Assembly (NCBI GenBank): GCA_015499995.1
Contig: JADNRV010000088.1
Coordinates: 1-64,000, forward strand
Reading direction: 5' to 3'
Source: Flammula alnicola
Lineage: Eukaryota > Basidiomycota > Agaricomycetes > Agaricales > Strophariaceae
DNA length: 64,000 bases
How positions within the stretch are numbered: position 1 is the first letter of the stretch; every line of letters starts with the position of its first letter. The position numbers were made by a program, and so were the translations under genes. Shown here one piece after another: positions 60,249-64,000 of this stretch. The notes under the pieces are model-generated. The model searched no databases. It was not told where the DNA came from and was given only the letters and a program-made list of their open reading frames with translations.

Positions 60249-61208
60249 ATGACTTCGCTCAGCCTGAGAACCAAAAGGCCTCGTTCATCATCACCTGTCG
60301 CTCCAGAACGGTCTGCCGCGTCATCAAGTCAGGGAATATCTACGACAGACACACCCACCAAGGCCAAAAAGCTGAAACTCCAATCTTCATTCGTCGTCGA
60401 ATCACCCTTCCCTGATTTCGGGCATCCGACACCAACCGAGGCTTTGGAAGTGTTCAACCTTCTTTCCAAGGCCCACCCAAGTCATGACCCCGTCCGCAAA
60501 CCCCCAGCCGCATCTAGCAATTCTGCTCAGACGTGCGGAAACGTTCCAAACGTGATCGAATCACTCATCGGCACCATTCTCTCACAAAATACGTCCGGCA
60601 AAAATTCTACCCGGGCGAAGATAGCTTTAGATGCATCCTTTGGCAGAAATAACTTTATTGCCATTGCTGCGGCGCCTCATGGCGACGTTGCTGATGCTAT
60701 ACGCTCTGGAGGACTGGCCAACAAGAAGGCCACTACTATTCAGAACGTTCTCAAGGCAATAAAGGATCGGCATGGCGATTATTCTCTGCAGCATCTAGGA
60801 GCGGTCGAGGAGGGTAAACGAATGAGCGACGACGATATCATGAAAGAGTTGATATCATACGACGGCGTCGGTCCCAAGACGGCGTCCTGTGTCCTTCTCT
60901 TTTGTTTGGGGCGTGATTCGTTCGCCGTAGACACCCATGTTTTCCGCCTTAGCAAGCTCCTCGGCTGGGTTCCAGCCAAAGCCGACAGGATTCTCACTCA
61001 AGCACATCTGGACCTGCGCATCCCGGACGAGCTTAAATACGGCCTTCACGTTCTGATGATACAGCACGGACGGGTTTGCAAAGGCTGCAAAAAATCCGGG
61101 TCAGGCGAGAGCTGCATTCTGAAGACCTATCTGAAGGAGAAGAAATCACAGAACGAGGTCCAGGTTGAAACGAAAACCGAATCAGCCGACGAGTCAGATA
61201 AAACATAG
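60249..61208 (+). CDS. HhH-GPD DNA glycosylase/AP lyase, endonuclease III-like
   Basis: Base-excision-repair enzyme that should remove damaged or modified bases and cut the abasic strand. Single exon, 319 residues from ATG 60249. The N-terminus is basic and Ser-rich (MTSLSLRTKRPRSSSP, likely nuclear). The core starts at NVIESLIGTILSQNTSGKNS. The helix-hairpin-helix is LISYDGVGPKTASCVLLF, containing the lysine expected for lyase chemistry. The catalytic aspartate lies in FAVDTHVFRLSKLLGWVP. The C-terminus IPDELKYGLHVLMIQHGRVC leads to CKGCKKSGSGESC, a partial Fe-S-like cysteine group. The order of blocks closely resembles the plant endonuclease-III-like protein At3g47830, a relative of the DEMETER glycosylases. 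An in-frame open stretch upstream lacks an ATG. Confidence 0.9.
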   Translation: MTSLSLRTKRPRSSSPVAPERSAASSSQGISTTDTPTKAKKLKLQSSFVVESPFPDFGHPTPTEALEVFNLLSKAHPSHDPVRKPPAASSNSAQTCGNVPNVIESLIGTILSQNTSGKNSTRAKIALDASFGRNNFIAIAAAPHGDVADAIRSGGLANKKATTIQNVLKAIKDRHGDYSLQHLGAVEEGKRMSDDDIMKELISYDGVGPKTASCVLLFCLGRDSFAVDTHVFRLSKLLGWVPAKADRILTQAHLDLRIPDELKYGLHVLMIQHGRVCKGCKKSGSGESCILKTYLKEKKSQNEVQVETKTESADESDKT

Positions 61209-64000
61209 TAACGTTTCGCGATGTACGATTATACCCCTCCAGCTTACCAATCTTTTCTTTCCGGTTCAATATATCGCGCATTCTCTACCGTTCTATGTGT
61301 CCATCTGCCGTCGAACTGAAGACTCATCGCGACTATTCAATTGCCAAACTGTCAGTCCGCGTACAGACGTTTAATCCCAGAGCCCCGGCGCAATACAACC
61401 TACTCTCTTTTTCGTTTCGTTCCGTTATCTGAGCTTCCTTGATTGGGTATATGCTGACGACACAGCCCCTCAATTCATGACCAGAGACTTCCCTGCATCT
61501 ACATAAAGTTTAGGGCAACCCTTGGACCATCCTCTAGACTTCCAGTATCCACTGGACCTCTCGTTGCTGTCGTCGAATATTTGTATTGCCGACATGGAAT
61601 GCCATCAGCCGCCTCGGTCATTTGCTACATTGAATCTGTGCCTCCGACCCACAGCGAATAACGTGTCCAACAGGATTTTCGAAATCTCGTGGGTCAACAC
61701 GGACGACTCCGTAGACTTCTGGGATTCGACTTACTTCAAGATCCACCATCTGTGGCGGCGCCCACCTTCTGGTATTTGTCGGCGCTTGTACCACGTGTTA
61801 TGGTGAGCAGGACCACAACACAGGTATGATCTCGCTTTCTTTTGTGCTTTCGTAAATGCTGATTTCAGTACTAGTGTGCAGACAACCCCACCCCGACCAA
61901 TCGTCGTGAAACGTGCCTATCAACCGAATGCGTCCAAAGTTTCACACAGCTGTTGATGCGCCACAGGCCGAGCCTATTATCACTGTCGGGACTCGGAAAT
62001 GCGGCGCATTCCATGTATTAGATAACGGAGTTGGGAATCATTCTTGCTTGCAAATACTCCGTCATCGTCTCGCGCCATCTTTTCCAACAGGTTTGTCTTG
62101 AATATTCGAAGTGCGCCTGCTACTCTCTGCTACTCCATGAATAGTATGTTGACACGTCGTGGGTCCAACTTCAGCTTCAATGTCAAACTTTATCATTTGC
62201 AGTCGTGGTTCTCGTGGATGTACCCTTAAAAGATACGAATGTGTGTTTCCCCTTTTCTTGTGGGTCTAGCAACGATAATTATATCCCTTCTCATGGGAGC
62301 CGACCAGTCTTTGACAACACCAAACAGCAGCTCTCATTCTCAGGTCTAGATGTGCGCGCAATATGCCGTGATCACCAACGACCACGGAATAGTAGCGTAT
62401 ACGAGGTATAATTTTCGATCAATAAGAAATGGTGTATTTGGCGGAAACTCGATCAGATCTCTCTCTGCGTCTCGCTCATTATGTCGGCTTTGCAGCTCGA
62501 GTTCTGGTGGCGACCTCTATACTCTCGAAATTCTTTGATAATTTTCTTCTTGCTTCTAGTCAGCAAGCTCGAGGGGCAGAAATATTATGCGGTCTACTCC
62601 AAGGTTGCGTCGGGCTAGGAACGTCACAGCTCCTCATCTCTAACGATATCCCGACGCGAGTCCTTTGCCCCTCTAATTTTATTTCTTCCAGAATTTCTGA
62701 TTGAACTCAGAATATTGGCGGCCCCTGCCGATATCGAAGAAAATGCAAACGTCTCATTCAGCCGCCCTCCGTCAATTTCCTGTGCGAACTCGGAATTGAA
62801 AAGGACGCCTCGGATGCTTTCTGCGCACTCCTTTGTGACTTGTCGCGCCTAAGCGTTCTTCACCGTCGAAACCATGCCTGTATGGGAATTTTTCCAGGGG
62901 ATTATCTTGGTAGGAATTTATGCATGATGCAACGTGACAACTTTCAAAAACGGCATCTAGGCCTCTACCTGGGTGCCTTGCATCTGAGTTAGTACTATCT
63001 GAAGATAAACGCACTGCGTATCTGATGCGACCTTCTGTTCGTGCTGTCCTCCGAAGATCTGCGTACGCAGCGTACTTATTTTACAGTTTCCTGCTGACTT
63101 CCCTCTGGTATTTGTCGGGATGATTAGCCGATCTCGGTTGGGACCCTGTTCTAGAAAACACGAGGCTAGCGCGCTGAATAAAGATTTTCCTGTCGACCTA
63201 ACCTCAGGAGTCAGCGCAACCGATTGGCATCCCGTAGCTTGAAAGCAATTGGCCTTCATGTAAGCCTTGGTCGCTGGTGATAATCGGACAACAACGACTG
63301 CAGGTGATTCGTGGCTAACGACTAGTGGGACGCTAGTTGCGGAGAACTTTCGATTCGGCCATTTGACGCCATTTTCCAATGGTGCCTCCCTGAAATTGGA
63401 TAGGAACGGAATTAATTTTCAAATTGGATTCTCTCTCAAAACACAAGCTGAAGCGCCTGTGGTTGTTCTGCCTGGGCAGGCTAAAGTGCTAATCTTTAAG
63501 TTCTCCCACATGAGGCCAACACGAGGCTCAGAAATTAGCTGTTGAAATTACCCTTCATGTTGCGCAGCATCGAAAGATTGTGACTTCATTTTTGGGTGGC
63601 TCACATGACGGCCATGGCAGTCACCGTTCCCGAAAGAAATTTAGGTATGCCTCATTGTCAACATTTGTCCGTGACATTCAGAAGCTCCTGGTTGCTAGTG
63701 GCCGCACAGCCGTTCTTCACCTCTCCATCACACTTGATCATTGTCTCTGTCTCTGCGGACCGGCATTATACCTTTCATGTCGTCATTGGCCTGCATCAAG
63801 GATACCCGCCATATCTTCATACCCCACACTTGAGAAGCTAGCAGCCCCAGCCGCGAGCAAAGGGATCACTTTTCCATAAAAAAAGGTTACGAACTTCAAG
63901 GCGGCCCTCGGGATTCTGAATCTGAGCTGATTATACATAGTCTTGTGTTGATTAGGACTTCCCCGCAAAGAGCTTCCGGACAGCTCGCCCATCGTGTTAA
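61209..64000. other. no gene supported to the end of the window
   Basis: Only short open frames. One at about 63290-63545 (GDSWLTTSGTLVAENFRFGH...LVLPGQ-like tail VVVLPGQAKVLIFKFS) has a plausible beta-rich composition but no recognisable family and no ATG in a good context. Confidence 0.35.

Overview
This window is nuclear DNA of a filamentous basidiomycete, almost certainly an Agaricomycete. The genes are split by short GT-AG introns of about 50-60 nt. It carries transposon families typical of mushroom genomes (KDZ with a TET/JBP dioxygenase, and a MULE with a WRKY-GCM1-type zinc finger) and several protein families known only from basidiomycetes. Gene models were built by hand from the six-frame reading and splice sites. 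Exon edges are inferred unless a frame check is mentioned.

Layout. 1-7.1 kb: a decayed KDZ transposon, with the C-terminal half of a CxC2-type KDZ transposase, a GC-rich spacer, a second element ORF, a TET/JBP-type 2OG-Fe(II) dioxygenase on the other strand, and a small 'WYPVRLI' protein. 7.1-12.4 kb: minisatellite DNA with a ~190-bp inverted repeat and a captured fragment of an oxysterol-binding protein gene. 12.4-16.7 kb: a large, apparently intact MULE transposase gene (minus strand) whose product continues into a ubiquitin-specific-protease domain and a PHD finger. 16.7-19.2 kb: GTGAGTG arrays, one split by a 953-bp inverted-repeat element. 19.6-25.5 kb: a broken basidiomycete hypothetical gene, TPR remnants, and a 12-exon gene joining a caspase-like start to a protein kinase whose two lobes are separated by ~360 residues of duplicated helical modules. 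25.9-31.9 kb: a conserved hypothetical gene, mitochondrial methionyl-tRNA synthetase, a hAT-like MITE with a perfect 8-bp target duplication, and an HNH-like gene. 32.9-43.5 kb: three copies of a lineage-specific gene family, two forming a large inverted repeat around a PIN-like/auxin-efflux-carrier gene. 44.2-47.1 kb: a gene ending in a retroelement-type RNase H domain and a basidiomycete single-pass membrane protein. 47-53 kb: gene-poor. 53.2-54.8 kb: an HMG-box transcription factor. 54.8-60.0 kb: mostly empty, with a third TIR element. 60.2-61.2 kb: an HhH-GPD DNA glycosylase. No gene could be supported after that.

The stable cellular genes are the tRNA synthetase, transporter, HMG-box regulator and DNA glycosylase. 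The rest is transposons, their decay products and fast-evolving families. Many frame breaks in otherwise well-conserved reading frames would be cured by one extra base in a short homopolymer, so some apparent pseudogenes may be assembly errors.
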